Assembly (NCBI RefSeq): GCF_900104355.1
Contig: NZ_FNIY01000002.1
Coordinates: 434,001-498,000, forward strand
DNA: 64,000 bases
Source of the DNA: Phyllobacterium sp. OV277
GTDB lineage: Bacteria > Pseudomonadota > Alphaproteobacteria > Rhizobiales > Rhizobiaceae
Reading direction: 5' to 3'
Part shown: positions 8,158-17,906 of the stretch, in pieces
How positions within the stretch are numbered: position 1 is the first letter of the stretch
Layout of the letters: each line of letters opens with the position of its first letter
Made by a program: the position numbers and the translations under genes
The notes under the pieces: model-generated
What the model was told of the DNA's origin: nothing
Databases searched by the model: none
The model's input: the letters and a program-made list of their open reading frames with translations, nothing else

Positions 8158-9218
8158 CAGGCTTCCAGTGACCCGGGCCGCGCCTGTTCGGAACGCTTGG
8201 CGCCCAGCAGCTTGAGGAGATCATCGCCCCGGCGTGTGTACCTATGGCTGCGGCGCGTGAGGATGCGGCCTGCCTGCGGTGCTATCAGCGTGATATCGCC
8301 CGAAGGATCGCCCGGAACTGTGACAATCGTGACCAGTTTTGCGCCTGCCTCGACTTCATCGCCGATATCAACATGAAACAGGATCATACCACCCTGCGGC
8401 GCGCGGATCATTTCAACGTTCTCGAGTGGCGTGACCGGCCCCTTGAAATCGACAATCAGCTTGACGGCAGGATCAGTGACCACACCGCGATGCACGAGGA
8501 AACGATAAAGGCCTTCCGCATCGGCTTTGCCGGTAGTGATATCGACATCGCTCAACCCGCGAAACTCAACAGTCGTAACAGCGCGACGTTTTACGTCGCG
8601 CTTGGCTTCCGGCAGTTGCAGAACCGGATGGGCGCATGCTTCTTCAAAGGCGGCATCGGCAGTGCTGTTCCATGACAGAATAGCTGTTGAGCCCAGCGCC
8701 GCAGCGAGATCATACATCTCGGGCAGGAAAGCCTGATGGATATAGAGATAATTCTCGCTCTCATCATCGCAGTGCAGGTCGAGCACGATTTCATGGGGTA
8801 GCGCCAGACGCAGCAATTGTGCCTTCAACCGTTCCGCCAGAGATTTCGGGCCATCAATGGGAACAAGCCTTGAAGTATCGAACGTATCGAGCAGCGGGAA
8901 TGAACGATTGAAATTGACGCTGGAAAAGAATTCAAACCGGCCTAGATGTTGATGCGACTGCCACTGCGCCGATCCAACCGGATTGGCCTGCGGCACCACT
9001 GTGATATCGCCTGATATCCGACCTTCCCTGTCAGCTTTTTCCAGCATGGGAATGAGAAAATGCAAGGCAGCCTGGCCGGGCAGTTCGGAGCCATGGAGGG
9101 AGGATTGCAGATAGGCGCTGACCGCCTTTTCATCCTTGCCCGCAAAACGCAGCACGCGCAGTTCAATATGGTTGCCCGGCACATCGCCAGCCAGCTGAAT
9201 AGTCTCGGTTTTCATCAA
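8157..9218 (-). CDS. Succinylglutamate desuccinylase/aspartoacylase family hydrolase
   Basis: 353 residues. SLHGSELPGQAALHFL contains the H-x-x-E zinc pair (His42, Glu45) and DLHCDDE supplies a further conserved region of the AstE/aspartoacylase (M14-like carboxypeptidase) family. The C-terminal 80 residues form a beta-rich lipoyl/biotin-like domain (APQGGMILFHVDIGDEVEAG), as in many bacterial members. It probably hydrolyses an N-acyl amino acid or deacylates a similar amide in the cytosol; the precise substrate is unknown. It is translationally coupled to the downstream HAD phosphatase. Confidence 0.8.
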   Translation of the reverse strand: MMKTETIQLAGDVPGNHIELRVLRFAGKDEKAVSAYLQSSLHGSELPGQAALHFLIPMLEKADREGRISGDITVVPQANPVGSAQWQSHQHLGRFEFFSSVNFNRSFPLLDTFDTSRLVPIDGPKSLAERLKAQLLRLALPHEIVLDLHCDDESENYLYIHQAFLPEMYDLAAALGSTAILSWNSTADAAFEEACAHPVLQLPEAKRDVKRRAVTTVEFRGLSDVDITTGKADAEGLYRFLVHRGVVTDPAVKLIVDFKGPVTPLENVEMIRAPQGGMILFHVDIGDEVEAGAKLVTIVTVPGDPSGDITLIAPQAGRILTRRSHRYTRRGDDLLKLLGAKRSEQARPGSLEA

Positions 9219-9295
9219 TGCTTTCCCGGTTCCTCAAATCCGGCCCTGGAGCAAAGGCCGGAAACCCATTCTGTTTGTTATTGGGCCATTATAGC

Positions 9296-10948
9296 CTATT
9301 TGGCGCGGCGTTTTCGCAAGTGCGCGACAAGACCTTGCGTGGACGCGTCCTTGTCCTTTGGCTTGACCTCGCCGGAGACGATCGGGAGAAGTTCCGTCGC
9401 CAGTTCCTTGCCCAACTCAACACCCCATTGGTCAAAAGCATTGATGCCGAAAAGCTGCGCCTCGACAAACACCCGGTGTTCGTAGAGTGCAATCAGGCGG
9501 CCAAGCGCAAAAGGATCGAGCTTGTCGTAGACGATGGTGATCGATGGACGATTGCCGGTGAAAACGCGGTGCGGTGCAATCCGTTTCACTTCGGACTTCG
9601 GCAGATTTTTCGCAGCAAGCTGCGCCTTGGCCTCGTCAAGCGTGCGGCCTTTCATCAAGGCTTCCGACTGGGCAAGGCAATTGGCAAGCAGCATCTCGTG
9701 CTGATTGTCCAGATGCGGTTCATGCCCCTTCGCCGCGACAATAAACTCCAGCGGGATCGTGTCTGTGCCCTGATGCAGGAGCTGGAAGAAAGCATGTTGG
9801 CCATTGGTGCCGGGCTCGCCCCAGACGACAGGACCAGTTGGCCCGGAGACAGGCTTGCCATCAACGGTGACGCCCTTGCCATTCGATTCCATATCGAGTT
9901 GTTGCAAGTAAGCGGGCAGACGGGCCAGACGCTGATCGTAGGGAATAACGGCGCGGCTGGTATAGCCGGAGATGGCACGATGCCAGTAGCCCACCAGACC
10001 GAGCATCATCGGCAGATTTTTATGAAGTGCAGCTTTACGGAAATGTTCGTCCATTGAATGGGCGCCGTCGAGGAAACGGCCAAAATTTTCAGGCCCGATA
10101 GCAATCATCAGAGGCAGACCAATGGCCGACCAGATGGAATAGCGGCCGCCAACCCAATCCCAGAAACCAAAGATCCGGTCTTCTGGAATACCAAAGGCGT
10201 CGACCTTGTCGAGTGCGGTCGAAACCGCTGCAAAATGCTGGCCAACGGCCTTCTCGCCCAATGCATCGGCGATCCATTTGCGCGCTGCCTTGGCATTGGT
10301 CATGGTTTCAATGGTGGTAAATGTCTTCGAGGCCACGATAATCAGCGTTGTCGCCGGGTCAAGGTCTTTCAACGTATCAGCGATATGTGCGCCATCAACA
10401 TTGGAGACGAAGTGCGTCTTCGGGCCATCATGATAGGGTGACAGCGCAAGCGTTGCCATGGCCGGCCCAAGATCGGAACCGCCAATACCAATATTGATCA
10501 CGTCAGTAATCGGCTTGTTCTTGGAACCTTTGATCGCTCCCGAGCGCAGACCATCCGCATAGGCACCCATGCGCTTGAGCACATCATTCACGCCGGGCAT
10601 AACATCCACACCATCAACCTTCACAGGCTTGTTGGAGCGGTTGCGCAGCGCTGTGTGCAGAACGGCCCGGCCTTCCGTATTGTTGATTGGTTCGCCGGCA
10701 AACATTGCATCGCGCCGGGCTTCGACATTGGCAACTTTTGCCAGATCGCCAAGAAGAGACAATGTCTTGTCATTGACGAGACATTTCGACCAGTCGAGAA
10801 GAAGATCATCAAGATGAAGCGAATAGCGGTCGAAGCGTTTGGGATCTTCTGCAAAGGTCGCACGCATATTTTTCGGTGCGCCGCTTTTGAAATGTGCTTT
10901 CAATGCCTGAACGGAACCACGCAGGTCGTTCGCTTTCACCTTCGCCAT
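9296..10948 (-). CDS. pgi: Glucose-6-phosphate isomerase
   Basis: 550 residues, normal for the long bacterial PGI form. It interconverts glucose-6-phosphate and fructose-6-phosphate in the cytosol. Visible signatures include [11 protein letters not shown] (sugar phosphate site), the [15 protein letters not shown] loop, [12 protein letters not shown], and the C-terminal signature [21 protein letters not shown] lies just before the ATG. The gene appears monocistronic; a 16-bp tandem repeat lies about 90-120 bp upstream of its start. Confidence 0.97.
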   Translation of the reverse strand: MAKVKANDLRGSVQALKAHFKSGAPKNMRATFAEDPKRFDRYSLHLDDLLLDWSKCLVNDKTLSLLGDLAKVANVEARRDAMFAGEPINNTEGRAVLHTALRNRSNKPVKVDGVDVMPGVNDVLKRMGAYADGLRSGAIKGSKNKPITDVINIGIGGSDLGPAMATLALSPYHDGPKTHFVSNVDGAHIADTLKDLDPATTLIIVASKTFTTIETMTNAKAARKWIADALGEKAVGQHFAAVSTALDKVDAFGIPEDRIFGFWDWVGGRYSIWSAIGLPLMIAIGPENFGRFLDGAHSMDEHFRKAALHKNLPMMLGLVGYWHRAISGYTSRAVIPYDQRLARLPAYLQQLDMESNGKGVTVDGKPVSGPTGPVVWGEPGTNGQHAFFQLLHQGTDTIPLEFIVAAKGHEPHLDNQHEMLLANCLAQSEALMKGRTLDEAKAQLAAKNLPKSEVKRIAPHRVFTGNRPSITIVYDKLDPFALGRLIALYEHRVFVEAQLFGINAFDQWGVELGKELATELLPIVSGEVKPKDKDASTQGLVAHLRKRRAK

Positions 10949-11039
10949 ATCTCTCTCCTGAAGTCACGCCTTGAACCTGTCGGGCAGGAACCTGCCATCG
11001 GAATCATTTTGTTTCAATCGGTCAAAAGCAGAATCTCTT

Positions 11040-11071
11040 CCGATTTAACGTCAGGCCGATTTAACATCAGG
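11040..11071. repeat. Tandem 16-bp direct repeat upstream of pgi
   Basis: CCGATTTAACGTCAGG is followed directly by CCGATTTAACATCAGG (one mismatch). It lies between pgi and the lipoprotein gene, about 92-123 bp upstream of the pgi start. It may be a binding site or a chance duplication. Confidence 0.6.
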
Positions 11072-11075
11072 AGTG

Positions 11076-11107
11076 TGCGCCGCAAATCCGGGCGGAACTG
11101 CGGCGCA
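11076..11107 (-). terminator. Hairpin downstream of the lipoprotein gene (possible terminator)
   Basis: TGCGCCGCA and TGCGGCGCA form a 9-bp stem with a 14-base loop just beyond the lipoprotein stop. No U-tract follows, so termination would be weak or Rho-assisted. Confidence 0.4.
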
Positions 11108-11115
11108 AAAGTCTA

Positions 11116-11382
11116 TCAGCCCTTGATGGCTGTCAGAACTTCATCATACGCCTTGCAGGCGTCTTTCAGATCGGTCTGGCCCTGATACTTGGTCGCCAGT
11201 TCCTGCATCTTGGTAACAATTCCCTGTGCCTTGGATGGGTCCTTGGTAACGACCTGCTGTACGGCAGCGGTGATTTCACCGGCCTTTTTGGTCAGCTCTT
11301 CCTGGGTGCAGGTAGGGGCTTTCGAGCAACCAACGAGAGCGACAGCCAGCAGCGAAATGCCGGCGACCATTTTCAATTTCAT
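11116..11382 (-). CDS. Small putative lipoprotein
   Basis: 88 residues from ATG at 11382, which has GGGAG at the right distance; a longer in-frame extension upstream lacks such a site. The first 19 residues are a lipoprotein signal peptide (MKLKMVAGISLLAVALVGC) ending in a lipobox with Cys19. The mature part is helical, rich in Lys, Gln and Ala, with a second and third Cys (CTQEE and DACKAYDE). I recognise no domain; it is probably anchored to a membrane in the periplasm. Confidence 0.7.
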   Translation of the reverse strand: MKLKMVAGISLLAVALVGCSKAPTCTQEELTKKAGEITAAVQQVVTKDPSKAQGIVTKMQELATKYQGQTDLKDACKAYDEVLTAIKG

Positions 11383-11643
11383 TTGCAGTCTCCCTTGATG
11401 AGATGAGTGAAGTAGAGAAGTGAAACACTTCTCCGATATTGCCCTGTGATGCGTCATCCCTACGGAATCACAAAGTCTTAACCCTGTTATTACACTGCCT
11501 CTGTTCGGTCCAGAGCCATCATCGCCAGTATCATGATGTTTTGTGACAGGATTTAATACATTGGCAAAAATATTGAACTTTATAAATTGTGGACAGGCTG
11601 AGTCGTCTATTTTAGCCTTCTCTTTGCAAAGAGGATTTGAAAT

Positions 11644-12087
11644 ATGGACATAACAGGCGAAGAGCGCATCGCTGCACCACGCGATGCAGTCTGGAAAGCA
11701 TTGAATGATCCGGACATCCTGAAAGCCTGTATTCCCGGCTTCGAGAGGCTTGAATGGATTTCAGATACGGAACTTGAAGCGACAGTCGTCGTGAAACTCA
11801 GCCTCATAAAAGCGCGCTTCAGCGGCAGGATTGAACTCAGCAATCTCAATCCCCCGCACTCATACACCATCACCGCCGAGGGCAAGGGCGGTATTGCCGG
11901 ATTTGCCAAAGGCGCAGCAGATGTCAACCTGATCGAGGAAGGCAACGAGACTGTGCTTGTCTATAAGGTTCATGCCGATGTGAGTGGCAGAATTGCCCAA
12001 ATCGGCGGCCGACTGGTATCGTCCTGGGCCACAAAACTTGCCGCCCGGTTTTTCGAAAGCCTTGGTCAGATTGCCGCCAGCACCTGA
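11644..12087 (+). CDS. CoxG-like SRPBCC protein
   Basis: 147 residues. The N-terminus ITGEERIAAPRDAVWKALND, followed by PDILKACIPGFERLEW, is characteristic of the CoxG (carbon monoxide dehydrogenase subunit G) family, a START/SRPBCC fold. Family members help membrane attachment or maturation of molybdenum hydroxylases. No coxMSL or other molybdenum hydroxylase genes are nearby, so a CO role is not supported here. A ribosome-binding site (AGAGGA) precedes the ATG. Confidence 0.8.
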   Translation: MDITGEERIAAPRDAVWKALNDPDILKACIPGFERLEWISDTELEATVVVKLSLIKARFSGRIELSNLNPPHSYTITAEGKGGIAGFAKGAADVNLIEEGNETVLVYKVHADVSGRIAQIGGRLVSSWATKLAARFFESLGQIAAST

Positions 12088-12211
12088 GGCCTTCTAGAAA
12101 TCGACCGGCCTGTCGCATTTTCCATAAGCCATGGCGGAATGACGTTTGGGTCTGATGCAATGAAGCCGGATATCCTGCCCGCAGATAAAGATTGCATTCA
12201 GGCTGGAATTC

Positions 12212-13825
12212 ATGCGCGCATTTGATTTCATCATTGTTGGTTCAGGCTCAGCCGGATCGGTTGTTGCCGAGCGCCTGTCCGCCAGCGGCCGTCATTCTGT
12301 GCTTGTGCTGGAAGCAGGCGGTTCGGACCGGCGGTTTTTCGTGCAGATGCCGCTTGGTTATGGCAAAACCTTTTATGACAAATCCGTCAACTGGATGTAC
12401 CGCGCCGAATCCGATCCGGGACTTGGCGGCAATGCTGATTACTGGCCGCGCGGCAAGGTACTCGGCGGATCAAGCTCGATCAACGCCATGGTCTATGTGC
12501 GTGGTGCAAGGGAAGATTTCGACGAATGGCGCGACCGGGGCAATCCCGGCTGGGGCCATGATGACCTGCTCCCCCTATTCCGGGCGCTGGAAGATCATGA
12601 CGGACCAGCGAAAAGCCTTGGCCACGGCGGCCCCGTTCATGTCACCGACTGCTCGGGCCTGTTTCATCCGCTTGCCAACCAAATTCTGAAAGCCGCACAG
12701 GAGGCGGGCCTGCCCTATAATGCTGATTTTAATGGCGCTACACAGGAAGGCACAGGACCGTTTCAGCTGACCACCAAGAACGGGCGGCGCATGTCCGCCG
12801 CGCGGGCTTTCCTGCGCCCGGCGATGAAGCGCGCCAATGTGACTGTACTCACAGGCGCAATGGTGCAGCGTGTCACTTTCGAGGGCAAGCGTGCCACCGG
12901 CGTCACGTTTGTCCGCAATGGCCAAACCGAGACAGTCAACGCGGGGCGCGAAGTCATTCTGTGCGGGGGTTCCGTCAACTCACCACAGCTGCTTGAACTA
13001 TCGGGTATTGGCGATGCAACGCGATTGCAGCAACTCGGCATCCCCGTCGTACAAGCCAATAGTCAGGTCGGAGAAAACCTGCAGGATCATCTAGGCATCA
13101 ATTACACCTACCGCGCCAATGTCGCCTCACTTAATCAGGTGCTGCGGCCATGGTGGGGGAAGATGCTGGTCGGCATCGAATATCTGTTGCTGCGAACAGG
13201 GCCGCTATCGATCAGCATGAATCAGGGCGGGGGCTTTTTTCGCACCGATCCATCCCGCTCACGCCCAAACATGCAGCTTTATTTTCAAGCGTTCTCAACA
13301 GTGCGCCCCAAGGAGGGCGAGCGGCCAATCCTGACACCTGATCCGTGGCCGGGCTTTTCCATTGGTCTGTCCAATTGCCGTCCGACCAGCGTCGGCTCCA
13401 TCCATATTCGCTCTGGCAATCCGCTTGAAGCACCGAGAATTGTGCCGAATGCTTTTTCAACCGAGCATGATGTGGCTGAGATGCTCGATGCGGTCAAATT
13501 CCTGCGAAAGATTGCAGGCACACCAACCCTGTCAAAACTGATTGTCGAGGAATTGCTGCCGGGTCCGGATTGCCGGAGCGATGAGGATCTTATCGCTGAC
13601 TTCCGCAAACGCAGCGGTACGGTCTATCATCCCGTTTCCACCTGCCGCATGGGGCCAGACCCCGCTCAGTCGGTGGTCGATCCGCGCTTGCGCGTTCACG
13701 GCGTCGAGGGTCTGCGCGTTATCGATTGTTCGATTTTTCCCAACATCATATCCGGCAACACCAATGCCGCTGCCATGATGGTGGGTGCCAAGGGCGCAAG
13801 CCTTGTTCTGGAAGAACGTGCATAA
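12212..13825 (+). CDS. GMC-family oxidoreductase (choline/alcohol dehydrogenase-like)
   Basis: 537 residues. The N-terminal FAD-binding motif is IIVGSGSAGSVVAERLS; GMC signature 1 is PRGKVLGGSSSINAMVY, signature 2 is SGGSVNSPQLLELSGIG-like (CGGSVNSPQLLELSGIG here), and the C-terminus has YHPVSTCRMG and NIISGNTNAAAMMVG with the catalytic His/Asn region. The family oxidises alcohols, including choline. No betB, betI or choline transporter is adjacent, so a choline substrate is not supported. The position just before preT may be incidental. Confidence 0.88.
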   Translation: MRAFDFIIVGSGSAGSVVAERLSASGRHSVLVLEAGGSDRRFFVQMPLGYGKTFYDKSVNWMYRAESDPGLGGNADYWPRGKVLGGSSSINAMVYVRGAREDFDEWRDRGNPGWGHDDLLPLFRALEDHDGPAKSLGHGGPVHVTDCSGLFHPLANQILKAAQEAGLPYNADFNGATQEGTGPFQLTTKNGRRMSAARAFLRPAMKRANVTVLTGAMVQRVTFEGKRATGVTFVRNGQTETVNAGREVILCGGSVNSPQLLELSGIGDATRLQQLGIPVVQANSQVGENLQDHLGINYTYRANVASLNQVLRPWWGKMLVGIEYLLLRTGPLSISMNQGGGFFRTDPSRSRPNMQLYFQAFSTVRPKEGERPILTPDPWPGFSIGLSNCRPTSVGSIHIRSGNPLEAPRIVPNAFSTEHDVAEMLDAVKFLRKIAGTPTLSKLIVEELLPGPDCRSDEDLIADFRKRSGTVYHPVSTCRMGPDPAQSVVDPRLRVHGVEGLRVIDCSIFPNIISGNTNAAAMMVGAKGASLVLEERA

Positions 13826-13904
13826 ATTTCATTTCGTTCAATAGCCCCGTTCAATCCTTCCTTCGCGAGCGCCAGAGGATGGAACACATCTTTTTTGCAT
13901 TTTC

Positions 13905-13940
13905 TTGACCGTTTGATAAAAAATTTGACCTTTTGTGAAA
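13905..13940 (+). promoter_or_regulatory. Two predicted RutR operators upstream of preT
   Basis: TTGACCGTTTGATAAA (13905-13920) and TTGACCTTTTGTGAAA (13925-13940) resemble the known RutR consensus TTGACCA-N2-TGGTCAA at 11 and 10 of 14 fixed positions. Their starts are 20 bp apart, about two helical turns. They sit 112-147 bp before the preT start. The left half-sites are strong and the right half-sites weak. Confidence 0.5.
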
Positions 13941-14051
13941 ATCTGGCATTCTTTCCCTCAACAGGCGCCGGACATACCGGCCCACCACCAAATTGCAGGC
14001 GCTTCCCAAGGGAACGGGACGCCGCAATTTCAGAAATGGAGAGGCGATTTC

Positions 14052-15509
14052 ATGGGATCGATTGATTCTGGAATCCGTGATGTGAGGGCCGGGCGGCTTG
14101 AGTCTGAGGCCTACACCGATGTTTTTTCCGATCTGCATCCGGCACTGACACGGCATGAGGCCTTTGTTGAGTCCGACCGCTGCTACTTCTGCTACGATGC
14201 GCCATGCATGAATGCCTGTCCCACGGGCATCGACATTCCGCTGTTCATTCGCCAGATTGCCGCTGACAATCCTACCGGTTCGGCAAAGACCATTCTCGCA
14301 GAAAACATTCTGGGCGGCATGTGCGCCCGTGTCTGCCCGACGGAAACTCTGTGCGAACAGGCCTGCGTGCGCGAAACGGCTGAAGGCAAGCCGGTCAAGA
14401 TCGGGCTCCTGCAACGCTATGCCACCGATCACCTGATGGAAAAAGGCCAGCACCCATTCAAACGGGCTGAACCGACAGGCAAAAGCGTCGCCGTTGTCGG
14501 TGCTGGTCCTGCCGGATTATCCGCCGCGCACCGCCTTGCCAAGCACGGGCACAATGTCACGATCTTCGAGGCGCGGCCCAAGGCTGGCGGTCTCAATGAA
14601 TATGGTATCGCCGCCTATAAGAGCGTCGATAACTTCGCCCAGCAGGAACTCGATTTCATTCTGGAAATCGGCGGAATCACCATCGAGAATGATAAGGCGC
14701 TTGGCCGCGATATCAGTATCGACGCGCTGAAAGCGGGTTTTGATGCGGTGTTCCTCGGCATGGGCTTGCCGGGTGTTAATGAACTTGGCCTTGAAGGGGA
14801 AGACGCCGCAGGCTGCATCGATGCGGTTGATTACATCTCCGTGCTGCGCCAGAGCGAAGACCTGTCGCAAATATCCGTCGGGCGCGACGTTGTCGTCATT
14901 GGTGGTGGCATGACCGCCATCGACGTAGCCGTCCAGACGAAACTGCTTGGTGCGGAGAATGTCATCATCGCCTACCGGCGCGGGCCGGAAAGCATGAATG
15001 CCAGCCCTTATGAACAGGAACTGGCGCTGAAAACCGGCGTCATCATCCGTCATTGGTTGCAGCCGCGCGCGCTTACCCGCAACGCGGCAGGCGAAGTCTG
15101 CGGTATCACGCTTGACTATACGGCCATGGTCGATGGCAGGCTTGCCGGGACAGGCGAGAGCATCACGCTTGCCAGTGACCAGATTTTCAAAGCCATCGGC
15201 CAGACGCCAGCGGAGAGCATTCTAGCTGAATCCGGCTTGGCTTTGGCGAAGGGACGCATCAGCGTCGATGATGATCGCCGTACATCCGTTCCCGGCATAT
15301 GGGCGGGCGGTGACTGCATTGCCGGTGGTCAGGATTTGACCGTGGCAGCGGTTCAGGATGGCAAGCTTGCCGCTGAATCAATCCATCGCTCCTTGACGCA
15401 GCAACCGGAGAAAATCAGCGGTTTTGTTGAAGCCGTCATGGCCGAGAATCCGGATGGCACGTCAGCTGCGGCCCAGCATCCCACCCATTCAAACCACATT
15501 GCTGGTTGA
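14052..15509 (+). CDS. preT: Dihydropyrimidine dehydrogenase, NADH/FAD subunit PreT
   Basis: 485 residues from ATG 14052, preceded by GGAGAGG; an in-frame extension upstream has no such site. The N-terminal 150 residues have paired cysteine clusters (CYFCYDAPCMNACP and GGMCARVCPTETLCEQAC) for two [4Fe-4S] centres. Next come VVGAGPAGLSAAHRLAKHG (FAD site) and VVIGGGMTAIDVA (NAD site), as in the small subunit of glutamate synthase. With PreA it reduces uracil and thymine to dihydropyrimidines, the first step of the reductive pathway. It is 13 bp from preA and has RutR-like sites upstream. Confidence 0.93.
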   Translation: MGSIDSGIRDVRAGRLESEAYTDVFSDLHPALTRHEAFVESDRCYFCYDAPCMNACPTGIDIPLFIRQIAADNPTGSAKTILAENILGGMCARVCPTETLCEQACVRETAEGKPVKIGLLQRYATDHLMEKGQHPFKRAEPTGKSVAVVGAGPAGLSAAHRLAKHGHNVTIFEARPKAGGLNEYGIAAYKSVDNFAQQELDFILEIGGITIENDKALGRDISIDALKAGFDAVFLGMGLPGVNELGLEGEDAAGCIDAVDYISVLRQSEDLSQISVGRDVVVIGGGMTAIDVAVQTKLLGAENVIIAYRRGPESMNASPYEQELALKTGVIIRHWLQPRALTRNAAGEVCGITLDYTAMVDGRLAGTGESITLASDQIFKAIGQTPAESILAESGLALAKGRISVDDDRRTSVPGIWAGGDCIAGGQDLTVAAVQDGKLAAESIHRSLTQQPEKISGFVEAVMAENPDGTSAAAQHPTHSNHIAG

Positions 15510-15522
15510 AGGAGATATCGAC

Positions 15523-16833
15523 ATGGCTGATCTTTCATCGAATTTCCTCGGCATCAAATCCCCTAACCCCTTCTGGCTGGCTTCTGCACCGCCAACGGAT
15601 AAGGCCTACAATGTCGAGCGCGCCTTCAAGGCGGGCTGGGGCGGAGTAGTCTGGAAGACATTGGGGGAAGAGGGCCCACCTGTCGTCAACGTCAACGGTC
15701 CACGCTATGGCGCAATCCACGGCCCTGACCGGCGGTTGCTTGGCCTGAACAATATCGAGCTTATCACCGACCGTCCGCTGGAAGTGAACTTGCGGGAAAT
15801 GACCGAGGTGAAGAAGAAGTGGCCCGACCGGGCGCTGATTGCCTCTATCATGGTGCCCTGCGAGGAGAATGCCTGGAAAGCCATTCTGCCCTTGGTTGAG
15901 GCTACCGGTGCTGACGGTATCGAGCTTAACTTCGGCTGCCCGCACGGCATGTCCGAGCGCGGCATGGGTGCCGCTGTCGGTCAGGTACCTGAATATATCG
16001 AAATGGTTGTCCGCTGGTGCAAGCAGTATACGCGTATGCCTGTCATCACCAAGCTGACGCCGAATATCGCCGATATTCGCAAGCCAGCACGGGCGGCAAA
16101 AGCTGGCGGTACGGACGCCGTGTCACTGATCAACACCATCAACTCCATTGTATCTGTTGATCTTGATACATTTGCACCTAATCCGTCGATTGATGGCCGC
16201 GGTTCACATGGCGGCTATTGCGGCCCGGCGGTCAAGCCAATCGCGCTGAACATGGTGGCGGAAATTGCGCGTGATGCGGAAACCCGCGGCCTGCCGATTT
16301 CGGGCATTGGCGGCATCACCACATGGCGCGATGCGGCTGAATTCATCGCGCTCGGTTGCGGCAATGTGCAGGTCTGCACTGCCGCCATGACCTACGGCTT
16401 CAAGGTCGTGCAGGAGATGATCGACGGATTGTCCGATTGGATGGATTCACGCGGGTTCAGCTCCATCGAAGACTTCCGTGGTTTGGCCGTGCCGAATGTT
16501 TCGGACTGGCAATATCTCAACCTCAACTACATCACCAAGGCGCAGATCGATCAGGACCTCTGCATCAAATGCGGTCGTTGTCACATCGCCTGTGAGGACA
16601 CATCACATCAGGCCATCACAGCGATGGTTGATGGTGCGCGGCATTTCGAGGTGATTGATGAGGAATGCGTTGGCTGTAATCTGTGCGTCAATGTCTGCCC
16701 GGTTGATAACTGCATCACCATGGTGCCGATGACGTCGGGCGTTGATCCGCGCACCAAGACACCAATCCAGCCTGATTACGCCAACTGGACGACACACCCG
16801 AACAATCCGATGGCCAAGGCGGCAGCGGAATAA
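15523..16833 (+). CDS. preA: Dihydropyrimidine dehydrogenase, catalytic subunit PreA
   Basis: 436 residues from ATG 15523 with AAGGAGA 8 nt upstream. The first 330 residues are a dihydroorotate-dehydrogenase-like FMN barrel (LASAPPTDKAYNVERAF; ELNFGCPHGMSERGMG with the catalytic Cys; a DAVSLINTINS strand). The C-terminus carries two ferredoxin motifs, CIKCGRCHIAC and CVGCNLCVNVCP. This is the pyrimidine-reducing subunit, the partner of PreT encoded just upstream. The enzyme complex is cytosolic. An intrinsic terminator follows. Confidence 0.95.
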   Translation: MADLSSNFLGIKSPNPFWLASAPPTDKAYNVERAFKAGWGGVVWKTLGEEGPPVVNVNGPRYGAIHGPDRRLLGLNNIELITDRPLEVNLREMTEVKKKWPDRALIASIMVPCEENAWKAILPLVEATGADGIELNFGCPHGMSERGMGAAVGQVPEYIEMVVRWCKQYTRMPVITKLTPNIADIRKPARAAKAGGTDAVSLINTINSIVSVDLDTFAPNPSIDGRGSHGGYCGPAVKPIALNMVAEIARDAETRGLPISGIGGITTWRDAAEFIALGCGNVQVCTAAMTYGFKVVQEMIDGLSDWMDSRGFSSIEDFRGLAVPNVSDWQYLNLNYITKAQIDQDLCIKCGRCHIACEDTSHQAITAMVDGARHFEVIDEECVGCNLCVNVCPVDNCITMVPMTSGVDPRTKTPIQPDYANWTTHPNNPMAKAAAE

Positions 16834-16840
16834 CAAACTC

Positions 16841-16867
16841 AAAACCCGCCCTTCGAGGCGGGTTTTT
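16841..16867 (+). terminator. Intrinsic terminator of preTA
   Basis: AAAACCCGCC, loop CTTCGA, GGCGGGTTTTT; eight bases after the preA stop. Confidence 0.9.
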
Positions 16868-16876
16868 GTGAGTTGT

Positions 16877-17021
16877 TTGGTTCGTGGTGCGTGGTTCGAC
16901 AAGCTCACCATGAGGGAGAGTGTGGATGCAACGCTAATCGCAAACGTTGCAGAATAAAGCTCCCCTCACCCTGAGCCCGTCGAAGGGCCTCATGGTGAGC
17001 TTGTCGAACCACGAACCACAC
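16877..17021. repeat. Palindromic intergenic repeat, copy 2 (composite)
   Basis: The left arm ends TTCGACAAGCTCACCATGAG; the right arm is its reverse complement. Between them lie the core TGCAACGCTAATCGCAAACG and an extra motif of the second arm type (CCCTGAGCCCGTCGAAGGG). It carries both arm variants of the family and lies between preA and adc. Confidence 0.9.
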
Positions 17022-17047
17022 ACCTCGATTTGCACAACCAACAGTGG

Positions 17048-17785
17048 CTATTCAGTCATATAGTCGTGCACCACTTCCCCAAGTCCCAATGTCAGATCAG
17101 CAATGAAATGCGAAGCTGACAGAACTTCCAGAACCGGCAGACGCGAGACATCAGCCATGACATGCGCATGGAGTTCCAGCGCGGCAGGGGCAGTCCATGC
17201 GCCCTTCAGATCAATATCCTGCAGGTGATACTGAACCAGTTCGCAGATGCGTGCCGTGCCGTCCACATGCGGAATAATCTTGATGAGATAATTCGGCAGC
17301 AATAGCGATTTCAGCACGGCATCATGATCGGCCGCTTTGTGCTTGTAGCCCATGGTGCCGGTGGCACAGAGGACACTGCCATAGTGCAGGGTACCAAGGA
17401 TGGTCTCGCCCTCATGGGTGATTTTCGGGCTGGCCAGTTTCTTCGGAAAGCCCCAGATTTCGCGCCCGCCCGCAATCGGGGCGTCATCGTCGAGATACAT
17501 GGAATGAACATAGACGCCATCCTTGCCGTTGAAGCGGACCGGGATGACCTGACCGGACTCGGTATAGTCACCAAAACCAGTGGAGTCGGGCATGCGGATG
17601 AACTCGAATTTGACGACCGGTTCCGTGATCTCAAGCGGTTCCGGCACGACAGCCCTCAGTGCTTCCGGATCGGTGCGATAGGTGATGACCACATATTCGC
17701 GGTTGATGAAGCGATAGGGTCCCGGCGGATAGGACGGGTTGGTAAGCGGCATGGCATAGGCGGAACGAACATCGGATATTTTCAC
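17048..17785 (-). CDS. adc: Acetoacetate decarboxylase
   Basis: 245 residues, the usual ADC length. [12 protein letters not shown] contains Lys115-Lys116, exactly the position of the Schiff-base lysine pair in the clostridial enzyme, and the N-terminal [14 protein letters not shown] is typical. Family members decarboxylate acetoacetate to acetone and CO2, and some act on other keto acids. It is embedded between preTA and rutR but transcribed against preTA and flanked on both sides by palindromic repeats. Its place in a pyrimidine locus raises the question of a related substrate such as malonic semialdehyde; that is speculation. Confidence 0.9.
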   Translation of the reverse strand: MKISDVRSAYAMPLTNPSYPPGPYRFINREYVVITYRTDPEALRAVVPEPLEITEPVVKFEFIRMPDSTGFGDYTESGQVIPVRFNGKDGVYVHSMYLDDDAPIAGGREIWGFPKKLASPKITHEGETILGTLHYGSVLCATGTMGYKHKAADHDAVLKSLLLPNYLIKIIPHVDGTARICELVQYHLQDIDLKGAWTAPAALELHAHVMADVSRLPVLEVLSASHFIADLTLGLGEVVHDYMTE

Positions 17786-17906
17786 GGGTTATCTCCGGAT
17801 ATCAGGGGCGGCCTTGCTGACAAGACAGGCGCTACAACCAATATTGCAGCGCGATGTGACAATAGTGCAATGCACAATTTCTGTCTGTCAATTTGCTGTG
17901 AAATCA

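Noticed and set aside
11644-12087. Carbon monoxide dehydrogenase locus suggested by the CoxG-like gene
   Set aside because: No coxM, coxS or coxL genes nearby; the family is broader than CO oxidation.
12212-13825. Calling the GMC oxidoreductase choline dehydrogenase (betA)
   Set aside because: No betB, betI or choline transporter adjacent, and the family covers many alcohols.
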